Assembly (NCBI GenBank): GCA_013399855.1 | Contig: VXAY01004337.1 | Coordinates: 2,009,662 to 2,073,661, forward strand | DNA length: 64,000 nt | Reading direction: 5' to 3' | Origin: Oxyruncus cristatus | Taxonomy: Eukaryota > Chordata > Aves > Passeriformes > Cotingidae | Shown: in pieces, positions 24,001 through 35,800 of the stretch | Numbering within the stretch: the first letter of the stretch is position 1 | Layout of the letters: every line of letters starts with the position of its first letter | The notes under the pieces: generated by a model | Databases searched by the model: none | What the model saw: only the letters and a program-made list of their open reading frames with translations | Told to the model about the DNA's origin: nothing | Made by a program: the position numbers and the translations under genes

Positions 24001-26304
24001 GGTATAGTCAGGCTAATTCAACTTACTTCAAACTCAGCTCATAATAGTTAAGACTACAAGTAGGTGCAACCCCAAACCAAAAGGCTTGCATCTGTTGAAA
24101 GCTATAATTTAAAAACTGAAATCAGCAATACCATTCCTTTCCTGGAAATCTGGAATCTGTTTTTTCATCATGAAAAAAACTCACCATTTCTCAGTATACC
24201 AAGGGTAGCAAGAGCTCTGCCCACAAAATGTTTCCAGGAGTATGGATAACCTGAAAAGAAAACTTCCTGTTCAATAGTCAGTGTCCTGGGCTTAGATTGT
24301 CTCTCCAGTGTTTTTAAACTAATTGTTTTTTGCTTAGATAGAATAAAAAACAATGACAAAGTGATGAATAAATACTCCAGTTTCAAACCTAGGCATAACC
24401 TCAAAACTTTACACTGAAATGGTCAAAGTAATGGATCTTCTCTTCCTAGGCTCAAGATGAAAAGTGTGTAACAATAAATATTTTCCCATCCAGTGAAGTA
24501 CAAAAAGGTCTCTTACTTCTACACTTGAAGCAGAATCACATCAGTATCATCTGTAGTATGTGTTGTGTTAGAAGTAAGTCTTGCCAGGACTCTGAGAGAC
24601 AGCATAGCACATATGTGAGCACCACTGACTTTCCTCCTTTTTTTTTTCATAGTCCATGAGACATCATTTCTCTTACAGGTAAAAACAAACATCTGAATTG
24701 CTCCTGCATAATGGCTGCATCCAGTCTGAATACCTTTTATTTACAAATGGTTTTGCAGTCTAGTGAGGCAGGTTAAGTACCAGTCTGTCACAGTGAAAAC
24801 AAAGATAATGCAATTCATATGCCTAAGAGCAGAGAAAAAAAGCTGTAAAATACAAATACTTCAAAGACAGTTCCTTGACTTCAGCATTGCAGAGCATGAG
24901 GAGATTACTTCCATGGCAAATAGAAGTAATGGGTCCCCTATGGGACCCCATTTCTTACGTTAATTAAAGTAGCTGCTTCTACTTAAGTATTTGGCAAAGA
25001 TAACCCCCATTTGGATTATTATTTTCTCAGGAAAAAAATAGTGCCCCTTGCAGACAGAGACAGAGGAAATGTTAAATTGAAAATGTAGTGAACACACAAC
25101 CTCTAAGTGCCACTCCCAAAACAAAAGTGTGTTAGACAGCATGGTCAGAACTCAGGTTTTGCATTTGAAAGGAAAAGGGTGAGCAAAACCCCTAAATGTT
25201 ATTGCATAATCCTTGTTCCTTATCTACTCCTAAAGGAAAGCTCCTATAGGAGTTCATCTGCCATTACTTTAACTTGTTGGCTCTCCAAGTTGGAGGTCCT
25301 TCCCTCTCTGCAAAATCAAGCTGCATTGAGATCCAGCTGGTGGAAGCTGCTGCTTGTTTGTCTGCTCCTGGAGTTTCCTTCCTGAAGAAGGGGAGATGGG
25401 GTCAAGGAAGAAACTTATCAGGCACTGAGAGCAGCTGGACCTGGCCAATGGGGGCTTCACAACTTTGGTTTTCCACCTAGGAGAGGTCCAGACAGACCTC
25501 GCTTCAACAGGACAAGATGGGACCTTTTTCTTTGGTGGGATGGATTCAGAGGGTAAGGTTGGGAAAGGGGAAAAGGTAAATCTAAAGAAAAAGTTTCAAG
25601 TTGACTGAAATGATCGGGATTTCTCTCTTTATTTTCTCTTTGTTAAATTCAGCCTATTTTTTAATTCTTGGTGTGAGGATCTGCAAGAAAAATGTAGGGA
25701 AGCTCCATGACTACACTGCACCAGGGAAGCTTCTCCTTGTTGCAATTTTTCTTGTAGTACGCAGTTGTCAAGAAAGGACCAACACCACCTATTTTGGGGA
25801 TTAGTTTTCCAGAAGTTTGTTTCTCAGACTCTTGTGCAGTGCACAGGACTGCTGTTCCATGTTCCCCACTCCATGTTGGCTGGGCAAGCCTAGATTTTCA
25901 GTACTACAAGATCATTTCTGCAAATGAAGGCTTTTCTTTCCTTTGAAAAATCATCTATTAGGCACTGAAATAAGTAACTAGGAGGCAAAATCTGACCAGC
26001 CCTTGTGTATTTTCTTGTGTATTCATCCTTTGCATTTTTAAAAATACCAAAGCATTCTTATTTAGCATAAATTATAAGTTAAATCCTGTTTACTAAAGAA
26101 ATTTACATACAGGGGAAATAAATTAGTATGTTCAAATACAGAGTACATTAACCATACAATATGGTTTCCTCTTTACATTGTGTGCGGTCAAATTTACATC
26201 AAAATGCCAACAGATTCCTGATATTTTTAATTGTTTAAAGGCCTCCAGAGGTTTAAAGCAATAATTAAATGCACTTTTATTTTCCTAGAGACATGTCACC
26301 TAAC
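21021..26304. other. AT-rich non-coding stretch
   Basis: No exon or known repeat was recognised. It contains a poly-A run near 23327-23339 followed by a CA-rich stretch. A possible small exon-like block lies at about 24534-24574, with a pyrimidine tract before it and a GAA|GTAAGT donor after. It is too short to support as a gene. Confidence 0.45.
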
Positions 26305-26330
26305 CTGCGCTGATTAACTGCGCTGATTAA
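26305..26330 (+). repeat. perfect 13-bp tandem repeat with TGATTAA core
   Basis: The unit ctgcgctgattaa occurs twice without mismatch (26305-26317 and 26318-26330). Each copy holds a TGATTAA core of homeodomain-site type. It lies immediately before the pyrimidine tract and the CpG-rich patch with the TATA box, so it may belong to that regulatory unit. Confidence 0.85.
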
Positions 26331-26340
26331 GCCTATTTTT

Positions 26341-26580
26341 TTATCTTTTTCTCTCTTCTTTTTTCCTTTTCTTTTTCCTTTTTTCTTTCTTTTTTCTTTT
26401 TCCTTTTTTTTAATTTTTATTTTTTCTTATTCCTTTTTACTCTTTTCCTTTTTCCTTTTTTCTTTTTTCCTTTTACCTTTTTCCTTATTTATTTTTTAAA
26501 TTTTTTTTCCCCCTTTTCTCTCTTCTCCTTTCTCTCTCTTCTCTCTCTTTTCTTTTTCTCTCCTTTTCTTTTTCCTTTTC
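26341..26580 (+). repeat. 240-nt polypyrimidine tract (C/T)
   Basis: By direct count these 240 bases contain no G and only 12 A; all others are C or T. The pattern is irregular CTTTTT / CCTTTTTT / TCTC units rather than a simple microsatellite. Such tracts can adopt triplex (H-DNA) structure when supercoiled and are often nucleosome-poor. The position directly upstream of a CpG-rich TATA-containing patch makes a promoter-proximal role plausible, but that is inference. Confidence 0.95.
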
Positions 26581-26850
26581 CCGTTATTTTTCCCACCCTC
26601 GGTAACTGCCGGCGCTTCTTTGCTGACCGCAGTGAGGACGGGCGGACTCGGGGGCGCCGTGGACGGGCGGTCCATGAGATCATGCTGCCACCAGGAGGCT
26701 GACTGGCTTCCTCCTTCCCGGTTTTCACTCTAGCGGAGTCGCCTTCTGCTTCAAAGGTGGCTGTAAACAACCCGCCACGTCTGTGACAAAGCTCGTGGGT
26801 CTATAAATAGCAACGAGGGAGAACTAATGAGCTACCCCAGGGCTCCATAT
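26581..26850 (+). promoter_or_regulatory. CpG-rich patch with TATA box (candidate promoter or enhancer)
   Basis: About nineteen CpGs are visible by eye between 26579 and 26815, in surroundings nearly without CpG. A canonical TATAAATAG lies at 26802-26810, so a start near 26832 would be expected on the plus strand. CCACCAGGAGGC at 26688-26699 resembles the CTCF core with one mismatch. A CCATATAAG element follows at about 26845. No coding exon was seen immediately downstream: the frames after it are short. It could be the promoter of an unannotated RNA, an alternative promoter, or an enhancer. CpG retention suggests germline hypomethylation or constraint. Confidence 0.45.
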
Positions 26851-29800
26851 AAGTTATGGTTAAAAGTGACTTTAGTTAAGTGGCTGTTAGTGCCTGCACT
26901 CGGTATGCATGAGTGAATGTGTGTTTAATTGCACTAGCATGACTGCCACATGCTGCGAACTACAGCAGTGGAAATCGCTCCGTTCTGGCGGTGACTCTTT
27001 CAACACAGTCAGGAAAACAAAGTGCCCAGGTGAAATAACTGTGCACTCTTTCATATAAGATCATGACAATGTGATAACATTATCCTACCAGTAAAACACT
27101 ATATTTGTATTAAGATTTTTTTTTTTCAGTTACTTTCAGTAGTAATTTAAGTCTATTTCTAGATTAGAGACATAGATATTGGGTAGATGTAAGTCTCCAA
27201 GTGCAATTTGAGTCACTGGAGCTACCTCAGTATGTGTCATTTGCAGAGCTTTCTCTAAGAATTCCTCTGTAGAAGATGCTTGTGCTACAGCTACATGCTG
27301 CTCTCACAGTCTCTGATAATTTATTTGATGTTATCTATGGGAAAAATTAAACATTAATAAAAATTTTATCCAAAGATACTTAGAAGTTTTGCGTTTTTTC
27401 TAGAGAAACTAACTATCCAATCCGGAACTATTCAGCTAACCTTTTCCATAAAGATCAATTTTTATAGACAGATACAAGCAGCCTTTAAACAAAACACACT
27501 TGTCTTTACCAATCTGTGAGCCTGGATTCCTTCCATCACTGTTCCCTGGTTTATCAGTGATTTGGCCTGTGATCTTCAGGGTTTCTTAGTCTCGCTGCAT
27601 CTTGCGATGCTTAGATCAAGATCAACTAAATAGCTGTAATGAATTATTAACCTCTGTGGGACTGGAAAGGAGTTCTGAAGCATAATGGCCTTCCCCTCCA
27701 GCTGAAATGCCTGATGGCACCTCTTCTTGCTGGCTAATGCAATAATATATGTTGAGGTTTTCTAGTAACAGCTTCTCTCCAACAGTGGTGAGTGACATTA
27801 TAGAGGTGAAACAGCTTACAAATGCCACCTTCACACATGCCATCTCAGTACCATCCCTACACATACCTTTTTATAGATATTAATGAAGGCTATTTATTGC
27901 AACAATTTGCAACAATTGAAAATTGCCACAATTTTCACCTGCTTCCATGAAAAGCAAACCCAAGTATTGACTGGGGAAAGGGCTCATCTGTAGTTCTGAT
28001 TAGGAATACAGAATCTTAAAACACTCAAATATCCATAACACTAGGTTAGACACTTGACTGCTTCACTGAATGTCGAGACTCCAATGTGGCAGCGGGAAAA
28101 GCAGGCAAAGCTGAAGGGTCCCAAGGACCCGAAAGCATCCAGAAGACATGGTCTGCCTGTGCACATAGCCCTGGTTTCCTGCACCATGCCCAAAAGTCAG
28201 ATGGAGCCCAGCAGTTTGGCTTACTTGATGGGCACCTCTCCTGAATCTGGAAGAGGCAACTTCTCGATGTCCAGATATTCGAAGTCCATAACATTTGTAT
28301 CTATATCAAAATGTAAATAGAAATACTAAACTTCAAGGGACACTCTATTTTCTTTAAAACAATTACCTATTTTCAGATTTTATTAGCTCCTAATAGGCGG
28401 TCTTGTTTTCTTTTGTGTTGGTGGTATATATTCTGAGATTATTTCCTTTACTAAACTGTTCTATTCACAAGAGGTAGCAACTCTCCTTCGAATTTGTGAG
28501 AGCATTGTGTCATTGGCCATAACTAAAGCAGCCAGAACCATCTGGTTATTCATTCTTAATGAAAGCATATGCTTTAAAATTATAAGTTTGCTTTATTTTC
28601 TGTCTGTTGGTGTCAGCACCCTCTTCTGATATTCTGCACTTCAAAAATGATGAACACATTTTAAATACTAAGCCTATCCTGGATTTTCAGAGCTGTGTGC
28701 AACTACAGAAAGTTTCAAAGAGCTCTAGGAAATGGAAATTCACTGAAGAACTAGACCCACAAGGCTCAGGCGAACGAATGTACAAACAAACATCACAGGA
28801 GCTGCTGGTCTGTGCTTCCAGGCTTGATCTTTTTACCTACTTCAACTATAATACAGTTTCCCTTAGTGACTCTGCACAAATCTCTGAAGGCTTTCTGCTT
28901 CAACCACCCTTTGCTTTCTTATACATCATGGTGCAGGGAGTCTCTCTGACCATTTGAGTCAAAAGGATGCTCCATGGATGCTGGCCTTTTGACTACACCA
29001 GAAAGGAAGACTTTTCTCATCTGACAAAGCTAAGAGGAAGCTTTGCAGTTTATGTACAAAGAAGCATTCCTCAAGGAAGCCCAAGGTACTGTACAGCCAA
29101 GAAACCCACCAAAGAAGGAGAACCTAATGCTCAGACTCAGACTTACTGGCTGGCCTTCCATGATGCTTCCATGACCCACTATAGGTCCTTATGGGACCAG
29201 AAAGAAACTCTATTCCAGGTGTTCAAGGCTTCAAGTGCTACTCAAAGCCATTTAGTCTGCAAACAGCATTAGTCTTTCCAATAAGGGTCAGAGGGAGGTT
29301 CCTCCAGACTGATTGATGTAGGAGCTCCTTGGTGAGACACGCTGCTCCTGCTGGCTGGGCAAAGCTCTTGTCCATGGAGAGGTGCTACCACTGCCCATTT
29401 TGTCTCTTCTAACTCCATGTAAAAGCAGGAAGGAGACGTGGAGACACTTTAGTTGAGGTATGAAACAAGCACAGCCTATAAGGATATCTGTTGCTCTTGT
29501 TACTGTTATTCCTAGCATGGTACATTTTGTTTTACATGAAATTATGGCAAGATTCTGGGGAGAGATGCTTTCCTTTTTGGATATGAACTGCTATTTAGTG
29601 TTTGTAGCCTTAATGGAAGTTTCCTTCAGGAAGAAAAACTGATAGTAAAGTTAGATATTTTTCTGACTTTTGTCCCTTTTATGTACGAAGACTAAAACCA
29701 AAGTTATCAAAAAAGGACAAACACCTTATTCTCAGTTTTAAAATCCTTTCAGCAGAGCTGTCATGTGAAGACATCTCTGGCTATTGACTTTATAGGAGAC

Positions 29801-32800
29801 CACATGCCTAGTACTTGCTGTGATTATTTCCTTGCTTTTCTGATGTTTCTGCATGAGCCTATGACAGTTTTGCTGCTTCTCTTCACATCTACCTTCATCA
29901 AACAGTGTCCACACATCTGCATTTGTATTCAGCCCAAAGAAAACTTTTTTTATCAGGGATCCTTACAATGGTGTATACTGCTCTGATCTTGGCAGTGCCT
30001 CTTTTGTTTCAGTGGTCTAATTCCATGAAGGAGCTTCACTGTTTCTTATATTTTGTTCTGAATTAAAGACAGCTGTTATGACCAACAGCTGCAAGATTTT
30101 GTCCAAGCCTTAACATAATGCACCCTAACCCTCACTGAAACCATCTTTCAGAATGAAATTCTGACTTTGAGATTTGACCTTTACAAACGTCTGAGATGCC
30201 TAGAAAAAACTTTTTGCATTAATTGGATATATCAAAGGTTAAAGTTCAGACAACAGAGTCAGAAATGTTGTTCTTCAACTGAAAGAACTAGAAAACCAGA
30301 CCAAAATACTGTGTCATGTTACTGCAAGGCAGGCATTGCAGTCAGTCTGGAAATTGCAGACATAAAGCTGTGGGTAGTTCAGCATCTCAGTTTGTCCCTC
30401 TCATGACCACAGGAGACTCTTGTCTTATACTGGGCTCCTTCCTCCTTTAACCAGCCCATCAGCACATTAGACTCAGCTCATATCCAGGTGGGCCTGGTTG
30501 TAATTTTAAAGAGCAATGCTGTTTGATGTCCCTTGCATCTCATCTATACACTTGAATGTCTCTTGCATCATTGTTCCTTTTCCCTGGAAGGCCACATCAG
30601 GAGGATGATCCTCAGCAATACCTGGGAAAAAGTATGTTTAGGACCATCTATGGGCCCAGGAGAGTTGTGTGCCTAAGGGCAGAAGCACCACAAACATGTG
30701 AAGGACAATTTCCAGGGCCCTCGGTACAGAGACATGAATGGAAGGAATGAAAGGGACCACATTTCCCTCACACCAGCATAGAGGTGAGCCCCACCAAGGG
30801 CTGCCCCCTTCTCTGCCCCTGCTAACAGAGAAATGGGTGGATTCACATGTTCCTGAGGAATGGGGTGGGAAGGCTTAAAATCCTCATCTCTGCCCTGAAA
30901 TATTGGAGCTCTCTTTGCAGACTAGATTAATGTGGTGTTGTCTTTCTGACTTGTACTTTGTGACATCCTCTGTCACAAACCAAGCCCAAAAAGTGAGATG
31001 GACTAAAGATTGGGGGATGGAGGGTGCTGCTGCTGCTGCTGGTGTCAGGAGGAGCTTCTTGATGCAAATGCAAAGGGTAGGTCATTGCCAAGGCAGCCCA
31101 CTGCTGGTCCGTGTGCCTGGCTAAAATACCATGTCCTCCTTGTCCTCCTTCTCTCATGCATACCCTTGTGTTAAAAAGGTCTCACCAGCCATTAAAACAG
31201 AAACACTTGTTGTCAAACCTGAGAGAAGTTAAGAGCAGTGCATCCAGAGGTAGCTGCAGCATGTGTACGTTGTTCTTAAGACCTGCAGGTCACGTTTGAA
31301 AGGAGAAAAATCAGTGGGCAGAGGCAACCAAGCAAGACATTTATATTCAGTGTCTGAGAGTAAAACTACATACGATATATTCTGTGGCATTTCAGAGGTA
31401 GAGATCCATCACCCACAGAAATGATATGGGAAATTATTTCGTGGAAGTTTCATTTTCTGTTGTAAATTTTGTAAATATTGCATGGATAGTATAAACTTGT
31501 TTGTATTACACATGCACAAAGGCTGCTGTTGAAAAAAACCTCAGAAGTCATAAGGTCAGGGATCTCCAAGTTAGAAATGGGTTCTGGAACTTACATTTTG
31601 ACACTAACTGCAGTTACATTACAAAATGCTATTTTTACCCCAAGACCTTTGCATCACCCATGAGGCAGAATGTGGGACCCACTCAGAGAAGAAGCCATTC
31701 AGTTTTTTGCCTTAGCCACAACATCCTGAATCTGCTGTGGTCCATGTGCAGGGCTGTGTTCAACTGGTCTTCTAGGGCTTTTTTTTTTCAACTAGGGCTT
31801 TGGTCTGAGACTCCTCCTCTGAAAGGACTCTATCACGAGCACTTGTTCATAAGGCTTCCCTTGGCAGGGCTCTAATATTACTTTAATTTAGCTAGCTAAG
31901 GCTTCATTGCTGAGAACACTAGGTGTTAGGTAGACCTTTTTGTCCACATAATAATTACATGTAATTATGTTATTGTTGTTGTTACTGTTGTTGGTTTTTT
32001 CCATAGGACTTGTGGGAAAAGAGTAACATTATGCTGTTTTATGGAACATAAACTAAGGTACATACACTGTGTAAACCCAGTAAGAATGTGCAAAGAGACA
32101 GCACTTGGCATTTCCTAAATTTTTCTCAATTAATATCACAGCTATTTCATGTTGTTTAATTAATTTTAATGTCATTTCAGAAAGAGTGACAAATAAAATA
32201 GTTTGACATGCCACATTCCTACAGCCAAGCTAAGTTGCTTCTGCTAAAATATCTACACCAGAAAATAATGGATTATTGAAAACAATTTTATCAGAAATCA
32301 ACAAAATTAATTTATTCATGTCCAATTAAGGGAGAAGGGTTAAGAGAAAGTGATGTTTGTAGTTTAGGCATGGATAATTAGAAGGAAGGTAATTAATCTC
32401 CTAGCAAAACCTAAATAAAAATTAGTGAGCCAGGCCTAATATTAGACTTTGCTTGAATAGTTGATATACAGGGCAATTGGAGTGTATGGCCAACAGCAAA
32501 AGAAAACACTAAAAGTTAACATAGCCTCTTGGCAGGCCTTGAGATGTAGTGAAGGGTCCAATTCTAATTGCACTCTGCCCAGGGTGAGATGAAAATTATG
32601 CTGCAGTATTCACTGTATCTGTTTAGAAACTGAACATCATAATTGATGCAATACAAAAACATGGTGGTGAAATTGCAAATAAGTAGGTATTGAAGGTGCA
32701 AATACATGTTGCTAAAGAGAATTTCAAGTTCATTTAAGCAAAGTTGATTTTCTTCTCGCCTGTTAGCAGTAAAGGGCTGTAACTCTATCCATGACTCTGT

Positions 32801-35800
32801 AGGGAATGCAGAAAATGGATCAACGCAGAAGTGATCTCTTCACTTGAGTGGTGGTTACTGAAAACTGTCAGCTGCTTTCAGGGATATCAAGGTTGGCAAT
32901 ACAAATATGATAAAAGCATCCCAGGTGTTCTGAGGGGATATCATGTGGTATGGAACCGACTGATCAGTAGCTTCCACAAATGCGTTTCTGTGGTTAACGT
33001 GATTAAATGGGTTATCCAGTATGGACAAAGTCTGTCCCAAACAACCTGAATTTGCTGAACTGATTCTCTTTGAACTGGTTTTGAAAGGGCCACAGCAATC
33101 ATCTAATTTAGTTTCTGCATACTTCAGTATAATGTGGAAAATAATACGCAGGGCATCTTGGCTTAGAGAGAAAGAGCAACGATTCAAAAATCTATCATGT
33201 TTATGTCTCTCCTGGACTGGCTGGCTGGCATCTAGTCAGCTCAGAGTGGCAAAATCAGCTCAAATCTGTTCAAACCCTTCTGTGCATTGGCAGTGATCTG
33301 TCATATCCCCACAGTGAAACATCAAATTTAACAGAAAATATTCTCAGGGTAATTGACATTGGATTTTCCTTATTTCCTGTTCCTCTAATAATTTTCCTTT
33401 TGAATGGAAAGTTAGGAAAGTAAGAATGAAGAAACAGGAGCTGTTTGTCTCAGACTTGATGTCTCAGACACAAGTTTGAGAATGGTCACATCTGTAAATG
33501 GGAAGAAAGATTTCTTGCTTTGAAACATTAATTTCCCAAAGCAACAAGCAGAGTTGCTGCTCACAAAACAGTCACCATGGCTTCAAATTGCAGATCTGGA
33601 AAACTGCTACAAAGTCTTCTGGTACTTTGCAGGAACACAGTATGGACTTGATCACTTTGTGATCTACCAGTTCATCATCATTCTGGACCCTGTGATTAGG
33701 TATCTTGTTTCTCTAAGAAACCAGATGGGTGTAGCGCCTTTCAGACAGAAACTAGCTTTGAGATGGAAAGGGAATTGTGACAACCTTTACCTGGAAAAGT
33801 TTAAGCCATGGGAGAGCATTAAGTATTTGCTCTGCTTCCCCTGGCCTGAATACAGTTCCTGATGTGAGGATGTTTCTGCTGCAGCCTATGGTGGTCACAA
33901 TGGAGAGGAGTCTTAACACACCAGCATGAGGAACATTTCTGCTTTTCCTTAGAGGAAGTCAACAAGTTCCTGCTCTGAGTTTTTAGTCTTTGATCCTACT
34001 GTGCTTGACCCAACTAGCTGGTTTCACGAACATGGGAGTCTGGAAAAATCCTCATGCTATTTCTTTCACTTGTTTCCACAACCAGCCATGGGCCATTTCT
34101 GAGTACAAGTGTGACTGGCACAGTCACACCTTTCGATTGACCAGTTTTCACCTCAACCATCAGGTGAATGCTTTCAAAGGCTTTTATTTCTTACTTGTGT
34201 GATTTTGTGTGGCTGCATTTGGGGGAGAACAAGGTTCTGTTTTATTCTTCTTTATCACACTCTTGAGTTTCTCTGGATAATAAGTCAGAGGTGAATTGTT
34301 TGCAAGATGTGATTTCACAGCTCGGTTGCGAGCACCCTCATGTAAAGCCACATTCTGCCTTTCTTTATACTCTGCAGCTCCAGTGGTTTCACTGGGGATT
34401 TGATAGAGGAAATAAGGTCAGGATGCAGCTCTTTGAGTCCAATCCCACTGAATTTACTCTGGCAAAAAAAGCTTGTGGACTTCCTCCTCCTAATACCCCA
34501 TGCAATGGAAGGAAACATATGCTCCTCCAAGTGACCATGGAAACTGGTGCCTGGGTTTCCAAGGTGATTTTCTGGCAAGTGGCCGAAGGAGGAAGCAGTA
34601 ACAAAACAGGATCCCAGGCAGCAGAAAGCATACACATTCCTGGCGATGCAGCAGCCTGCACTGAGGAGGCCAAAGCTACACAGACAAATAGCAAACTCCT
34701 CATTTTAAAATCACTGTAGGTGTCAAACACCTGGCAAAGGACGGGTAACTTGGTCTGTGTGGTCCCAGCTTCCTCAAACATCCATCTATCTATTTCCTTT
34801 CCTGCTTCTATCTGGTGAATGAGATTGGTCTTACCTAACTAAGGGTCTTAAGGCCCATCTTAAGGCTCATATGAGCTCACTTTCAAGACAAAATAAAAAA
34901 CCACAATGATACAAGAAGAGAAAAAAAGAAGTTGCATAAAACTGACTCATACCTTGAGGTTAGGAAATTCTCACACTCTGTGGGTGTATATATATGTATT
35001 TAATGCTTCATAGTAGTAAATAAGAGTGGTTTTCTATCTTGCATTTTGCAAGACATGGAAGATATGTGAAGAAAGCTCTATTTCTCTTCCAAGTGCAATA
35101 AAAAGACTTTACAGAGCACATCGGTATTCCCCCTGGGGCTCCAAATTGGCTACAGCAGAGCCCCTCCTTCACACCTTCCAGAAGGACCAAAACTATCCTA
35201 TCTGCCTGTCAGTGCAATTCCTTCTTGGAGCAAATTTGAAATGCAGTGAAGCGCAACATGGCACAACAGAGTGGAGGAGGAGGAAGGACTGGTGACAAGA
35301 TCATTTCCTTTTGTAGCATAGAGGAAGAGGAATTGATACAGTCAGACGTATGTGCTCCTCTAACTCCTGTGCAAGCATTAAAGCCTGTCACAGAATGCTC
35401 TCACCTCATCAGTTATGAAGTCTACGAATGTACATCTGTTATATGAGCACAAGCCAGTACAGACATAGCATCTAACAGTGGAAAAACCGAGCAACAGGAA
35501 TGTAACTGAAGATTAGATGAAATCAAGGCTATCCGTAGCAGAAGAGCTACCCATCCTGATAGAAGTCTGATTGGGATATAGAAGAAAGCCATTTCCTTTC
35601 TGCTGGAAGAGAAGGAGCCAAAGGAGTTTGAATTTTCTCTCTACCTGTAGGGAGGAACTGCTGAGTACCCAAATCACAAACATGAGTCAAACTGTTGTTA
35701 AGTGTTTTCCTGTGTTTTCTGTTCATGCTTTCAGCTATAAGTAAAGCCTTATGAAGCTTGATTGCCAGTTTTTCATTAGTGCCAGAAGGTCCTGCTCTAT

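Noticed and set aside
26489..26770. Lys/Arg/Glu-rich minus-strand frame
   Set aside because: It is the complement of the polypyrimidine tract and lacks stops because of composition.
31026..31040. CTG triplet run
   Set aside because: Only about five units, not in a supported exon; ordinary for the genome.
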